Positions 1 through 7,640 of a stretch of DNA of 42,435 bases are shown one piece after another (position 1 is the stretch's first letter; every line of letters starts with the position of its first letter). The notes below the pieces were generated by a model that saw only the letters and a program-made list of their open reading frames with translations, had not been told where the DNA came from and searched no databases. Source of the DNA: Lysinibacillus contaminans (GTDB lineage: Bacteria > Bacillota > Bacilli > Bacillales_A > Planococcaceae); assembly GCF_001278945.1 (NCBI RefSeq), contig NZ_LGRV01000007.1, positions 1-42,435 of the forward strand. Direction: 5' to 3'. The position numbers were made by a program, and so were the translations under genes.

Positions 1-30
1 TCGCAGGTTCGAATCCTGTCTTCCCGACCA
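1..30 (+). tRNA. tRNA-Pro, 3' end only (cut by window edge)
   Basis: The window opens inside a tRNA. A complete T arm (GCAGG, loop TTCGAAT, CCTGT), acceptor strand CTTCCCG, discriminator A and encoded CCA are visible. This 3' half matches what I recall of Bacillus tRNA-Pro(UGG), and Pro precedes the following genes in B. subtilis trnB. The anticodon lies outside the window, so the identity rests on resemblance and order. Confidence 0.75.
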
Positions 31-53
31 TTTCCTAAAGAAAAACCCATTAA

Positions 54-138
54 GGGGCTTTTGCTTAGTTGGTTAGAGCAGATGGTTCATATTATTGTCC
101 GCTCAAAGGTTGGAAATCTGCAAAGGTCAATCCTTTAT
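54..138 (+). pseudogene. Degraded tRNA remnant (Ala/Met-like) between tRNA-Pro and tRNA-Ser
   Basis: An Ala/Ile-type 5' end (GGGGCTT) leads into a recognisable D arm (GCTTAGTTGGTTAGAGC) and a Met-like anticodon region containing GGTTCATA. After that the cloverleaf fails: the T-arm-like GGTTGGAAATC has lost the TTCGA core, the acceptor strands do not pair and there is no CCA. In B. subtilis trnB the genes Ala, Met and Ile stand at this place, so this is probably their collapsed fossil. A functional tRNA is unlikely. Confidence 0.6.
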
Positions 139-148
139 ATATTGTTAC

Positions 149-241
149 GGAGGTATACCCAAGTTCGGCTGAAGGGATCGGTCTTGAAAACCGACAGGCG
201 GGTAACACCGCGCGGGGGTTCGAATCCCTCTACCTCCTCCA
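149..241 (+). tRNA. tRNA-Ser(UGA)
   Basis: A long-variable-arm tRNA with acceptor strands GGAGGTA and TACCTCC perfectly paired. The anticodon loop CTTGAAA sits between TCGGT and ACCGA, giving anticodon TGA. The extended variable arm, T arm and CCA are encoded. The discriminator reads T (TACCTCC-T-CCA), whereas Bacillus Ser tRNAs normally carry G73. Otherwise it is intact and in the trnB position after the Ala/Met/Ile slot. Confidence 0.93.
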
Positions 242-288
242 GTTTTTATTTTTAATAAATGGTGTCTTATAAATTCAAATAATATTGT

Positions 289-363
289 CGCGGGGTGGAG
301 CAGTGGTAGCTCGTCGAGCTCGTAACCCGACGGTCACAGGTTCAAATCCTGTCTCCGCAACCA
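289..363 (+). tRNA. Initiator-type tRNA with CGU anticodon (variant copy 1)
   Basis: The body is an initiator tRNA: C1 opposite A72 (unpaired, an initiator hallmark), acceptor CGCGGGG/CTCCGCA, and the same T arm and CCA as the three copies downstream. The loop (319-325) reads CTCGTAA, so the anticodon at 321-323 is CGT rather than CAT. The anticodon stem has A317 opposite C327, breaking one of the three G-C pairs typical of initiators. A compensating-looking C is found at 331. It is either a decaying copy or a tRNA that would read ACG. Sequence and copy structure are certain; function is not. Confidence 0.85.
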
Positions 364-398
364 AATATAATGCCTTTAATAAACTTGAATAATATTGT

Positions 399-473
399 CG
401 CGGGGTGGAGCAGTGGTAGCTCGCCGGGCTCATAACCCGAAGGTCACAGGTTCAAATCCTGTCTCCGCAACCA
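399..473 (+). tRNA. Initiator tRNA-fMet(CAU), copy 2
   Basis: Initiator features: C1-A72 mismatch, GGG/CCC anticodon stem pairs, loop CTCATAA (anticodon CAT at 431-433), T arm CACAGG-TTCAAAT-CCTGT, encoded CCA. Position 27 is C opposite A43, a mismatch at the top of the anticodon stem that copy 4 lacks. It lies exactly 110 bp downstream of copy 1. Confidence 0.93.
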
Positions 474-508
474 AATATAATGCCTTTAATAAACTTGAAT
501 AATATTGT

Positions 509-583
509 CGCGGGGTGGAGCAGTGGTAGCTCGCCGGGCTCATAACCCGAAGGTCACAGGTTCAAATCCTGTCCCCGCAACCA
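509..583 (+). tRNA. Initiator tRNA-fMet(CAU), copy 3
   Basis: Same as copy 2 except that the 3' acceptor strand reads CCCCGCA, replacing a G-U wobble by a G-C pair (GTCCCC against GTCTCC in the others). Anticodon CAT, C1-A72 mismatch and CCA are present. It is 110 bp downstream of copy 2. Confidence 0.93.
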
Positions 584-618
584 AATATAATGCCTTTAAT
601 AAACTTGAATAATATTGT

Positions 619-693
<75 letters not shown>

Positions 694-697
694 AAAT

Positions 698-773
698 GGT
701 CCCGTGGTGTAGCGGTTAACATGCCTGCCTGTCACGCAGGAGATCGCCGGTTCGATCCCGGTCGGGACCGCCA
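698..773 (+). tRNA. tRNA-Asp(GUC)
   Basis: Acceptor GGTCCCG/CGGGACC is fully paired. The anticodon loop CTGTCAC between GCCTGC-type stem strands gives GTC at 731-733. The T arm (GCCGG-TTCGATC-CCGGT) and CCA are encoded. It follows the initiator genes as in trnB. Confidence 0.96.
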
Positions 774-810
774 TTTTTTTAAAAAAGATTAGTTATTTCT
801 AATCGAATAT

Positions 811-886
811 GGGTCAGTAGCTCAGTTGGTAGAGCATTAGATTGAAGCTCTAAGTGTCGGCGGTTCGATTCCGTCCTGACCCACCA
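811..886 (+). tRNA. tRNA-Phe(GAA)
   Basis: Acceptor GGGTCAG/CTGACCC and anticodon stem TTAGA/TCTAA are fully paired. Loop TTGAAGC gives anticodon GAA at 844-846. D arm CTC..GAG, T arm and CCA are present. In trnB the next gene would be tRNA-His, which is missing here. Confidence 0.94.
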
Positions 887-891
887 TATTC

Positions 892-965
892 GCGGGTGTA
901 GTTTAGTGGTAAAACCTCAGCCTTCCAAGCTGATGATGAGAGTTCGATTCTCTTCACCCGCTCCA
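892..965 (+). tRNA. tRNA-Gly(UCC)
   Basis: Acceptor GCGGGTG/CACCCGC is fully paired. Anticodon stem TCAGC/GCTGA holds loop CTTCCAA, anticodon TCC at 924-926. D-loop GTTTAGTGGTAAAAC is the usual short Gly form. Discriminator T and CCA are encoded, as in other Gly tRNAs. Confidence 0.95.
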
Positions 966-970
966 ATGAT

Positions 971-1047
<77 letters not shown>

Positions 1048-1051
1048 ATAG

Positions 1052-1128
1052 TCCGATGTAGCTCTGTTGGAAGTAGCACCTGAATGTTACACAGGTTATC
1101 GCAGGTTCGAGTCCTGCCTTCGGAGCCA
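1052..1128 (+). tRNA. tRNA-Asn(GUU), degenerate
   Basis: Acceptor TCCGATG/CTTCGGA has one T-T mismatch. The loop region AATGTTAC places GTT at 1086-1088. The top pair of the anticodon stem is A-A, and the last D-stem pair is C-T. The T arm GCAGG-TTCGAGT-CCTGC and GCCA end are intact. Position after Ile(GAU) agrees with trnB, where Asn follows. Three helix defects suggest a weakened or pseudo-tRNA. Confidence 0.65.
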
Positions 1129-1129
1129 C

Positions 1130-1201
1130 GGCCTGTTGGTCAAGCGGTTAAGACACCGCCCTTTCACGGCGGTAACACGGGTTCGAATCCCGTACGGGTC
1201 A
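1130..1201 (+). tRNA. tRNA-Glu(UUC), last gene of the cluster
   Basis: Acceptor GGCCTGT/ACGGGTC pairs with two wobbles; loop CTTTCAC between CCGCC and GGCGG gives anticodon TTC at 1163-1165. The T arm CACGGG-TTCGAAT-CCCGT is intact. The 3' end is A followed by TCT, so CCA is not encoded. It starts two bases after the Asn CCA, where trnB would have another Ser gene. Glu also closes trnB. Confidence 0.9.
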
Positions 1202-1204
1202 TCT

Positions 1205-1238
1205 AGCATGTAACATATTATTGTTACATGCTTTTTTA
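1205..1238 (+). terminator. Intrinsic terminator of the tRNA cluster
   Basis: A perfect 11-bp stem AGCATGTAACA/TGTTACATGCT with a 6-nt loop is followed by a run of T. It starts four bases after the last tRNA and ends the tRNA transcript. Confidence 0.93.
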
Positions 1239-1725
1239 TATTGTTAAGGAAATTATAGATTTTGTTGCTATGGATAGCCTAGGGCAAAGTTGTCGTCTAG
1301 TCTAATGCGCTACATCCTCGCGGGCTGAACCCTCGGGCGAAAGTTTTACTTTTGCTAGGAGTTCGCAAGTAGCTTGTCGGATGTGAACAAGCGCTTTATC
1401 GCATTTGTTCTTGGTTCTATAATATTTGTTGGGGTATTCCCACAATTTAATGCAAAAAAGCACAGAATCACCGATTTATATATACTTGAATTGTCGAGAT
1501 ACAAGTAATAGAGAGGTGAACTGGGCACATGAATATCTAAAGAATAAGCGTTAAAATGGTTCAAACGATAAATTGTACTATTCGATAAATACCGTCAATA
1601 TTTTGCCCCATTGTTACTGAAATTTCAAAGCTTCATCTGAAAATTTGAACAAAGTATTTCATATATATAAGATGTATGTTTTGTTGTAACGTTTTTCATG
1701 GTGAATCTGTTTCGATTCCTCTAGT
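1239..1725. other. 487-bp gap with a GC-rich structured patch; no convincing gene
   Basis: No open frame here has a ribosome binding site and plausible composition. Around 1312-1384 a foldable patch stands out: ACATCC (1312-1317) pairs with GGATGT (1379-1384), enclosing the imperfect palindrome at 1318-1340 (TCGC..GGG-CTGAA-CCC..GCGA). GCTTGT...ACAAGC follows at 1372-1392. The rest is AT-rich and probably holds the nos promoter, which I could not place with confidence. Confidence 0.4.
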
Positions 1726-1749
1726 ATGAGTATAAATGGGGGAAGTAAC

Positions 1750-2796
1750 ATGAATATACATGAGGTACAACGTTTTTTAGCGTTATTTCAATCGGAACAG
1801 AACCAATCAGATATGTGGTTGGTAAATCGATTGAAGGAAATTGAGGGAACCGGGGAGTACACGCCAACAACTGAAGAGCTAACATTTGGTGCGCGTGTGG
1901 CGTGGCGAAATAGCAATAAGTGTATTGGACGCTTATTTTGGCAGTCACTGCATGTCATGGATGCACGCGAGCTATTAGATGAGCAAGATATTTTTGAGGC
2001 GTTGCTTGCTCATATTCAATTTGCAACAAATGATGGTAAAATTCGACCTGCGATTACTATTTTTGAGCCAGGGCGAGTACGTATTTGGAATCATCAACTT
2101 ATACGATATGCTGGTTATGAAACAGCAGAGGGGATTGTGGGTGACACACATTCTGTGTCATTTACAAAGGTTTGCGAGTCGCTAGGCTGGCAAGGTGAAG
2201 GTACGGCGTTTGATGTATTGCCTCTTGTTGTGCAGGTGGATGAGCGTGAGCCACAAGTATTTGCGATTCCACATGAGTATGTATTAGAAGTCCCGATTCG
2301 TCACCCGGAACGTTCGGAGGTCGAATCGCTGGGTATGAAGTGGTATGCAGTTCCGATTATTTCAAGCATGCGCTTTCAAATGGCAGGTATCGATTTTCAA
2401 GCCGCGCCTTTTAATGGCTGGTATATGGGTACGGAAATAGGTGCCCGTAATTTAGCCGACCATGATCGTTACAATATGCTACCAGCTATGGCTGATATTT
2501 TCGAACTGGATATGACAAAGCAAGCATCTCTTTGGAAAGACCGTTCACTTGTGGAGCTCAACATTGCCGTACTGCATTCCTTTAAAGAGGACGGCGTGAG
2601 CATTGTTGATCACCATACAGCAGCGCAGCAGTTTAAGCTGTTTGAGGAGGCTGAGGCAACGGCAGAGCGTGAACTTACTGGTAACTGGACGTGGCTTATT
2701 CCGCCGCTATCACCAGCGGCAACGCATATTTTCCACAAGCCATATACAAATGTGTACAACACACCGAATTATTTTTATCAAAAACCACCTTATTAA
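1750..2796 (+). CDS. nos: Nitric oxide synthase, oxygenase domain
   Basis: Makes NO and citrulline from arginine using heme and a pterin, with electrons from general cellular reductases because bacterial enzymes lack the reductase domain. At 348 aa it is close to B. subtilis NOS (about 360 aa). RNSNKCIGRLFW near residues 53-64 holds the proximal heme cysteine; GWYMGTEIGARNL near 223-235 holds the substrate-binding glutamate; the C-terminal NWTWLIPP region is also typical. I chose ATG 1750 because GGGGGAAG stands just upstream, while the in-frame ATG at 1726 has no ribosome binding site. It is a single gene with its own terminator. In bacilli NO is linked to oxidative-stress protection; its role here is inferred. 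Confidence 0.96.
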   Translation: MNIHEVQRFLALFQSEQNQSDMWLVNRLKEIEGTGEYTPTTEELTFGARVAWRNSNKCIGRLFWQSLHVMDARELLDEQDIFEALLAHIQFATNDGKIRPAITIFEPGRVRIWNHQLIRYAGYETAEGIVGDTHSVSFTKVCESLGWQGEGTAFDVLPLVVQVDEREPQVFAIPHEYVLEVPIRHPERSEVESLGMKWYAVPIISSMRFQMAGIDFQAAPFNGWYMGTEIGARNLADHDRYNMLPAMADIFELDMTKQASLWKDRSLVELNIAVLHSFKEDGVSIVDHHTAAQQFKLFEEAEATAERELTGNWTWLIPPLSPAATHIFHKPYTNVYNTPNYFYQKPPY

Positions 2797-2801
2797 CAAG
2801 G

Positions 2802-2838
2802 AAAGGCAACTCATCGTAATTAGATGAGTTGCCTTTTT
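2802..2838 (+). terminator. Terminator after nos
   Basis: A 14-bp stem AAAGGCAACTCATC/GATGAGTTGCCTTT with a 7-nt loop, ending in TTTTT on the + strand. It lies between convergent nos and the exporter gene and may act on both, but the T-run favours nos. Confidence 0.92.
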
Positions 2839-2846
2839 ATATTTGG

Positions 2847-4052
2847 TTAATTCACAAACTCATTCTTAGAAGCTCTCATAGAACAAACGAAAAGTAGTAG
2901 AACAACAACAATAAATAGCCAACTAGCAATGTCCCAGCCGCCTAGTGAATCGTGCAAATAACCAAATAAAATTGGACCTGAAGCTGCGAGTAAGTAACCG
3001 AAAGACTGCGCAAATCCGGATAAATCAGCAGCCTCGTAAGCTGTGCGTGTACGCAATGTGAAAAGCATCATTGCAAGTGCGAATGAAGCACCACCTGCTA
3101 ATCCTAAAAAAATCATCCAAACAACAGCAAGACTTGTCCATTCCATGGCTAGGCCGAGAAAGCCTATTAAATAAAATGATGTAAAAACAAGAACGAGTGG
3201 ACGTTGGGACTTCATTTTACCAGCGATAATTGGTGTGAGAATAGCCATTGGGATTTGTGAAAACTGCATTGCAGAGAACATCCATCCAGCGCGATCTGCT
3301 GGTAAGCCTTGTGCTATATAGATGTCAGGAATCCATGCAGCTGTCGTATAAAACAGCAGGGATTGTAATCCCATCGCACCCGTAACGGCCCAAGTAACGG
3401 GTGATTTCCACAATGGTAAACTTTCTTTCGTAGAAGCAATAGTTGGTTCAGGCTTATTGAATTTCAACTGTGGAAGCCAAATTAACACTGTTATGATGAC
3501 AAGAATAATGGATAGCGCAAGAGCGCCCTGCCAGCCAAAAGATGAATTGGCAACTGGGTAACTAATACCAGCACCTATACCAGCTGAAAGATTCATAGAC
3601 ATTGTGAAGCAAGCCATTAATAAACCGACATGGTAAGGGAATTTCAATTTCAGAAGTCCTGGAATTAGTACATTTCCAAAAGAAATTGCAACGCCAATCA
3701 GTACAGTTCCAAAAACGAGTAGTTCCGTTGTACCAAGAGAGCGCAGTATAATACCAAGTGCAAGTAAAATGGTTGATAAAAGTAATGTTAACTCCAGTCC
3801 AAATTTACGTGAAACAACAGGTGCAAAGGGTGATACAACTGCAAAAGCTAGTAATGGGATTGTCGTTAAAAAACCAGCGAGTATATTGGATATGCCCAGC
3901 CCTTCGCGAATGAAAGAAATAGATGGTCCAACGGCAGTCAGCGGCATACGTAAAGTTGATGCAATGAAAATAATACCAATGACCAGTAACAATGTCGTAC
4001 CTGACCAGCTAATTTTTTTGCTAAGATGAGCAGAATGATCGTGAGTTGCCAA
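2847..4052 (-). CDS. CynX/NimT-family MFS transporter
   Basis: A 401-aa protein with 12 hydrophobic segments. RMPLTAVGPSISFI after TM1 and the paired-half architecture resemble the CynX/NimT branch of MFS (cyanate/nitroimidazole/amino-acid-analogue exporters; B. subtilis YycB is one). The substrate cannot be read from sequence. The start is TTG at 4052: GAGGAGG lies 7 nt upstream and no ATG fits better. A histidine-containing N-terminus (THDHSAHL) precedes TM1. It is monocistronic, divergent from lysP with about 440 bp between the two coding starts, and convergent with nos. It could be an exporter or an anion importer. Confidence 0.85.
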   Translation of the reverse strand: MATHDHSAHLSKKISWSGTTLLLVIGIIFIASTLRMPLTAVGPSISFIREGLGISNILAGFLTTIPLLAFAVVSPFAPVVSRKFGLELTLLLSTILLALGIILRSLGTTELLVFGTVLIGVAISFGNVLIPGLLKLKFPYHVGLLMACFTMSMNLSAGIGAGISYPVANSSFGWQGALALSIILVIITVLIWLPQLKFNKPEPTIASTKESLPLWKSPVTWAVTGAMGLQSLLFYTTAAWIPDIYIAQGLPADRAGWMFSAMQFSQIPMAILTPIIAGKMKSQRPLVLVFTSFYLIGFLGLAMEWTSLAVVWMIFLGLAGGASFALAMMLFTLRTRTAYEAADLSGFAQSFGYLLAASGPILFGYLHDSLGGWDIASWLFIVVVLLLFVCSMRASKNEFVN

Positions 4053-4159
4053 AATAAGACCTCCTCTATTAAATAGATATAATTCGAACTACTATATCAT
4101 TTTATCACACCTTTAAAAATAGTAGAAAATTCACAAAATATCGAACATTTTAATCTGCA

Positions 4160-4188
4160 TTGAAATGTCAAAAGGTATATGATAAACT
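4160..4188 (+). promoter_or_regulatory. Candidate promoter of the lysP leader
   Basis: TTGAAA (4160-4165), 17 nt, TAAACT (4183-4188), about 35-40 bp before the lysine riboswitch starts. The -10 is imperfect; it was chosen by position and spacing. Confidence 0.5.
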
Positions 4189-4227
4189 AATATACATCGT
4201 AAATTTAATAAATTATTGCCTCATGTT

Positions 4228-4402
4228 TGTATTGAGGTAGAGGTCGCGGTATTTAAAAGTACGCTAATGGAAATGACAAGCATTAATGAAATTAGCTGAA
4301 AGGAAATATCGCCGAAGTGTGAGGGGACTTGAAAACCTCATGCTGGGGCTGTCTCCGAAAGGAACAGAACTGTCACGTTTTAACGACGTGTTGTGCTATC
4401 GT
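4228..4402 (+). ncRNA. Lysine riboswitch (L box) aptamer
   Basis: Conserved L-box blocks appear in order: GAGGTAGAGGTCGCG (from 4234), GCTGAAAGGAAATATCGCCGAAG (4295-4317), GCTGGGGCTGTC (4342-4353) and the closing GCTATC (4395-4400), which pairs back to GGTAG at 4236-4240 as P1. These match the B. subtilis lysC leader blocks as I recall them. The downstream gene is a lysine permease, as expected. With lysine bound, the terminator at 4431-4463 should form and lower expression. Confidence 0.94.
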
Positions 4403-4430
4403 TTTGTAAAGAACAGAGGGATTCAACTTA

Positions 4431-4463
4431 GCCATCGCATCGTTCTTGTGATGGCATTTTTTT
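4431..4463 (+). terminator. Riboswitch-controlled terminator before lysP
   Basis: GCCATCGCA (4431-4439) pairs with TGTGATGGC (4447-4455), one wobble, followed by ATTTTTTT. It lies between aptamer and gene, so it is the expression platform of a transcriptional OFF switch. Confidence 0.92.
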
Positions 4464-4492
4464 GCCTCTTTGTAAAGGAAGGAAGCTTTAAA

Positions 4493-5956
4493 TTGAGTGA
4501 AATAAAAGTAAACCAGCTAGAGCATAAAGCTCCGAAGCTGAAAAAAGAATTAAAAAGTCGCCATATCACAATGATTTCGCTTGGTGGCACAATTGGTACA
4601 GGGCTATTTTTAGCGAGTGGTGGTGCGATTGCGCAGGCGGGTCCTGGTGGTGCGCTACTAGCTTATGCATTGATCGGGGTTATGGTGTATTTCTTAATGA
4701 CGAGTCTTGGTGAGATGGCTGCCTATATGCCATCATCTGGTTCATTTAGTACGTATGCCTCAAAATTTGTTGATCCAGCATTAGGTTTTGCACTGGGATG
4801 GAACTACTGGTATAACTGGGCGATTACAATTGCTGCTGAAATCGCGGCTGTAGCGCTTATTATGAAATACTGGTTCCCAGATAGCTCTTCAGCTTTATGG
4901 ACAGTCATGTTCATTGCAATTGTTTTAACATTTAACTTACTATCTGTAAAAAGCTATGGGGAAAGTGAATATTGGTTTGCGATGATTAAAGTCGCAACAG
5001 TAGTTGTGTTCATCATCGTTAGTTTACTGATGATTTTCGGTATTATTGGTGGACAAGCGCCAGTTGGTTTTACGAATTTCTTCATTAGTGATGGACCTTT
5101 CCATGGTGGATTCTTAGCAACATTCGGTATTTTCTTGGCCGCGGGCTTCTCTTTCCAAGGGACAGAATTATTAGGGGTTACAGCTGGTGAAACAGATGAC
5201 CCAGGTAAAAATATACCGAAAGCTGTAAAATCAGTATTTTGGCGTATTATTTTATTCTATATTTTAGCGATTGCTGCAATTGGGATGCTCATTCCGTTTA
5301 CAGACGCACGCTTATTATCTGAAGATATCGCTGTATCACCGTTCACATTAGTGTTTGAGCGCTTAGGGATTGCCTTTGCTGCTTCATTAATGAATGCGAT
5401 TATTTTAACGGCGATGCTCTCAGCGGGTAACTCAGGGCTCTATGCAGCATCACGTATGCTATGGAGTCTTGCAGTAGATGGTCATGCACCAAAAATCTTC
5501 ATGAAGATTAACCGTCGTGGTATTCCTATTTATGCGTTATTGGCAACATTAGCAGTAGGTTGTTTAGCCTTTCTTGCTTCATTCTTCGGTGATGGTGTTG
5601 TCTATATGTGGCTATTGAATGCTTCAGGTATGTCAGGTTTCATCGCATGGCTTGGGATTGCGATTAGTCACTATCGTTTCCGTAAAGCATTTGAAGTACA
5701 AGGCTTAGACCCGAAATTGCTTCCATATAGAGCAAAACTATTTCCGTTTGGTCCATTATTCGCCTTTACGCTATGTATGATTGTTGTCCTTGGTCAAAAC
5801 TACACAGCTTTCACTAATGAAACAGTCGACTGGTACGGCGTGCTTGTATCCTATATCGGTATTCCGCTGTTTTTAGCGTTCTGGTTTGGCTATAAAATAA
5901 AACATAAAACGAAAATCATTCCACTGCAAGAGTGCGATTTAGAAGTGGAAAAATAA
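4493..5956 (+). CDS. lysP: Lysine-specific permease
   Basis: APC-superfamily amino-acid:H+ symporter importing lysine. It has 487 aa and 12 hydrophobic segments, close to E. coli LysP (489 aa). The N-terminal KKELKSRHITMISLGGTIGTGLF block and GEMAAYMPSSGSFSTYA are typical of this group. The reading frame is open 69 codons further upstream, but that stretch is the riboswitch and terminator. The true start is TTG 4493, preceded by AAGGAAGG. It is monocistronic, ending in a strong terminator. The lysine box upstream supports the lysine assignment strongly. Confidence 0.95.
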   Translation: MSEIKVNQLEHKAPKLKKELKSRHITMISLGGTIGTGLFLASGGAIAQAGPGGALLAYALIGVMVYFLMTSLGEMAAYMPSSGSFSTYASKFVDPALGFALGWNYWYNWAITIAAEIAAVALIMKYWFPDSSSALWTVMFIAIVLTFNLLSVKSYGESEYWFAMIKVATVVVFIIVSLLMIFGIIGGQAPVGFTNFFISDGPFHGGFLATFGIFLAAGFSFQGTELLGVTAGETDDPGKNIPKAVKSVFWRIILFYILAIAAIGMLIPFTDARLLSEDIAVSPFTLVFERLGIAFAASLMNAIILTAMLSAGNSGLYAASRMLWSLAVDGHAPKIFMKINRRGIPIYALLATLAVGCLAFLASFFGDGVVYMWLLNASGMSGFIAWLGIAISHYRFRKAFEVQGLDPKLLPYRAKLFPFGPLFAFTLCMIVVLGQNYTAFTNETVDWYGVLVSYIGIPLFLAFWFGYKIKHKTKIIPLQECDLEVEK

Positions 5957-5957
5957 T

Positions 5958-5992
5958 AAAAACGAGGTGCCGTTGATGCACCTCGTTTTTTT
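5958..5992. terminator. Bidirectional terminator between lysP and mntH
   Basis: Stem AAACGAGGTGC/GCACCTCGTTT with a 7-nt loop, T-rich on the + side and A-rich before it, so it can serve both convergent genes. Confidence 0.92.
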
Positions 5993-7258
5993 CTATGCAA
6001 AAATCGTCTGAAAAAGTAGGTAAATATTCAAACTGACGACTATTGCTACAACAACCCAGCCGAGAACTGTCGTGATTTTATGATTCACTAAACTACCCAT
6101 AATGTCTTTTTTACTCGTAAACATAACAAGAGGGACAAGGGCAAAGGCGATCCCGAACGACAAAATCACTTGGCTCAAAACTAACGCATAGGTAGCATTC
6201 ACACCAGATGCAATAATGGCCAGTGGTGGAATCATTGTAATCGCGCGGCGTAAGTAAAGAGGAATCCGTCTTCGGATAAAACCTTGCATGACAACATCTC
6301 CAGCCAACGTCCCAACTGAAGAACTGGCTAAACCGGCAATCAAGAGCCCAAGTCCAAATGAAATTGCCGCCATTGGACCGAGTGCATCACGCAATCCGTT
6401 AAAGGCCACGTCCAAATCCTCTACCACAAGGCCCTGTGTATGGAACACTGCAGCTGCAATGATAAGCATGCTCATATTGATGGCACCAGCAATAATCATG
6501 GCTACAACAATATCGATAAACTCAAAGCGAAATATACGGCGTTTTTCACTTTCATTACGGCCGACAATACGATTTTGCGTTAATGAAGAGTGTAAGTAAA
6601 TGGCATGTGGCATGACCGTAGCACCTAAAATTCCTGTGGCAAGTAATAGCGAATCCACGCCGTCAAACTGAGGTGTTAAAAGTCCGATTGTCACACCGCC
6701 CCAATCAGGCTGTGCTAAAAAGGTTTGAAACGCAAATGCAAGTACTACTATCAGCACCATACCAGAAATACCAGCTTCAAAGGCACGGAAACCACGTCGT
6801 TGTAATTCTAAAATAGCAAATGAACCGACTGCGGTAATGAGCGCTGCAGGTAGCATTGGAATGTTAAATAGTAAGTATAAGCCCAGTGCAGCGCCTATAA
6901 ATTCCGCAAGGTCAGTTGCAATAATAACGAGCTCTGCCTGTATCCATAAAAAGATAGATGTTTTTTTAGAAAAGTTTTCACGTGATATTTCCGGCAAATT
7001 TTTACCTGTCGCGATGCCTAGTTTTGCTGACAAGGATTGAATGAGCACTGCCATTAAATTTGAAAAAGCAATGACCCACAACAGCAAATAACCATACTGT
7101 GAACCAGCAGTAATATTCGTTGCAAAGTTGCCTGGGTCAATATAGGCAACTGCCGCGATGAAAGCAGGGCCTAAAAACGGCAAAATTCGTCGCCAACCTT
7201 TTACATCACCATTTAGAACGGCCTCTGCAGTTGTTTTAGTTATTCTTCGGTAAACCAT
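5993..7258 (-). CDS. mntH: NRAMP-family Mn2+/H+ symporter
   Basis: Imports Mn2+ (and Fe2+) with protons across the membrane. It has 421 aa and about 11 TM segments. The NRAMP metal-binding motif DPGNFATN in TM1 (residues about 42-49) and MPHAIYLHSSLTQNR in the TM6 region, including the MPH metal-site motif, are both present. ATG 7258 is preceded by GGAGG at six bases. It is monocistronic, and a TTTCC/GGAAA inverted repeat lies about 45 bp upstream, as expected for MntR control. Confidence 0.96.
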   Translation of the reverse strand: MVYRRITKTTAEAVLNGDVKGWRRILPFLGPAFIAAVAYIDPGNFATNITAGSQYGYLLLWVIAFSNLMAVLIQSLSAKLGIATGKNLPEISRENFSKKTSIFLWIQAELVIIATDLAEFIGAALGLYLLFNIPMLPAALITAVGSFAILELQRRGFRAFEAGISGMVLIVVLAFAFQTFLAQPDWGGVTIGLLTPQFDGVDSLLLATGILGATVMPHAIYLHSSLTQNRIVGRNESEKRRIFRFEFIDIVVAMIIAGAINMSMLIIAAAVFHTQGLVVEDLDVAFNGLRDALGPMAAISFGLGLLIAGLASSSVGTLAGDVVMQGFIRRRIPLYLRRAITMIPPLAIIASGVNATYALVLSQVILSFGIAFALVPLVMFTSKKDIMGSLVNHKITTVLGWVVVAIVVSLNIYLLFQTIFA

Positions 7259-7261
7259 AAT

Positions 7262-7640
7262 GATCCTCCATTCTCTGTTAAAAGTATCGCGCTAGCAAAA
7301 ATGTTTCCCCCAGGAAAGTTAATATGCTCTTATTTTATTCCTACTTTTTTAAAAAGTACAGACATTTGCCCAGACAATGAAAGTTTAAACTTCCCGTAAA
7401 ATGAGGTCATTTTGTTAGTTCGACAAGTGGAGTTTTTTCGAAGAGAATCACAAATTAAATAACGCCAATAGAACTATGAAGCAAGCTCAAGTGATGAGAG
7501 TGTTTGAGTTTGGATTAACATCAGCATAGAGGAATATCGGTCGTACAAACCGCTACCAATGGAATTTCGCTTTCAAATCTGAAGAACCAATAATACAAGC
7601 TCGATTTGTATCGTTTTTATACAGAGTATATTATCAAAAA
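7262..7640. other. Intergenic stretch with no recognised gene
   Basis: Apart from the mntH 5' region (ribosome binding site, candidate MntR site) I see only AT-rich sequence with short frames broken by stops, the longest beginning at an ATG near 7480 (17 codons). No riboswitch motif was recognised. Confidence 0.5.
7304..7317 (-). promoter_or_regulatory. Candidate MntR operator upstream of mntH
   Basis: TTTCC-CCCA-GGAAA type inverted repeat 46-59 bp upstream of the mntH start. DtxR-family MntR sites contain similar TTTCC/GGAAA half-sites in bacilli. The match is short and was placed by eye. Confidence 0.4.

Noticed and set aside
61..272. Two overlapping 64-67 aa frames across the tRNA-Ser gene
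   Set aside because: They run through a tRNA fossil and a clear tRNA; no ribosome binding site.
1355..1564. Minus-strand 69-aa frame before nos
   Set aside because: No ribosome binding site or recognisable family; may only reflect the AT-rich gap.
1726..1749. Longer nos start
   Set aside because: No ribosome binding site before ATG 1726, while GGGGGAAG precedes ATG 1750.
4286..4492. N-terminal extension of LysP
   Set aside because: The sequence is the lysine riboswitch and its terminator.
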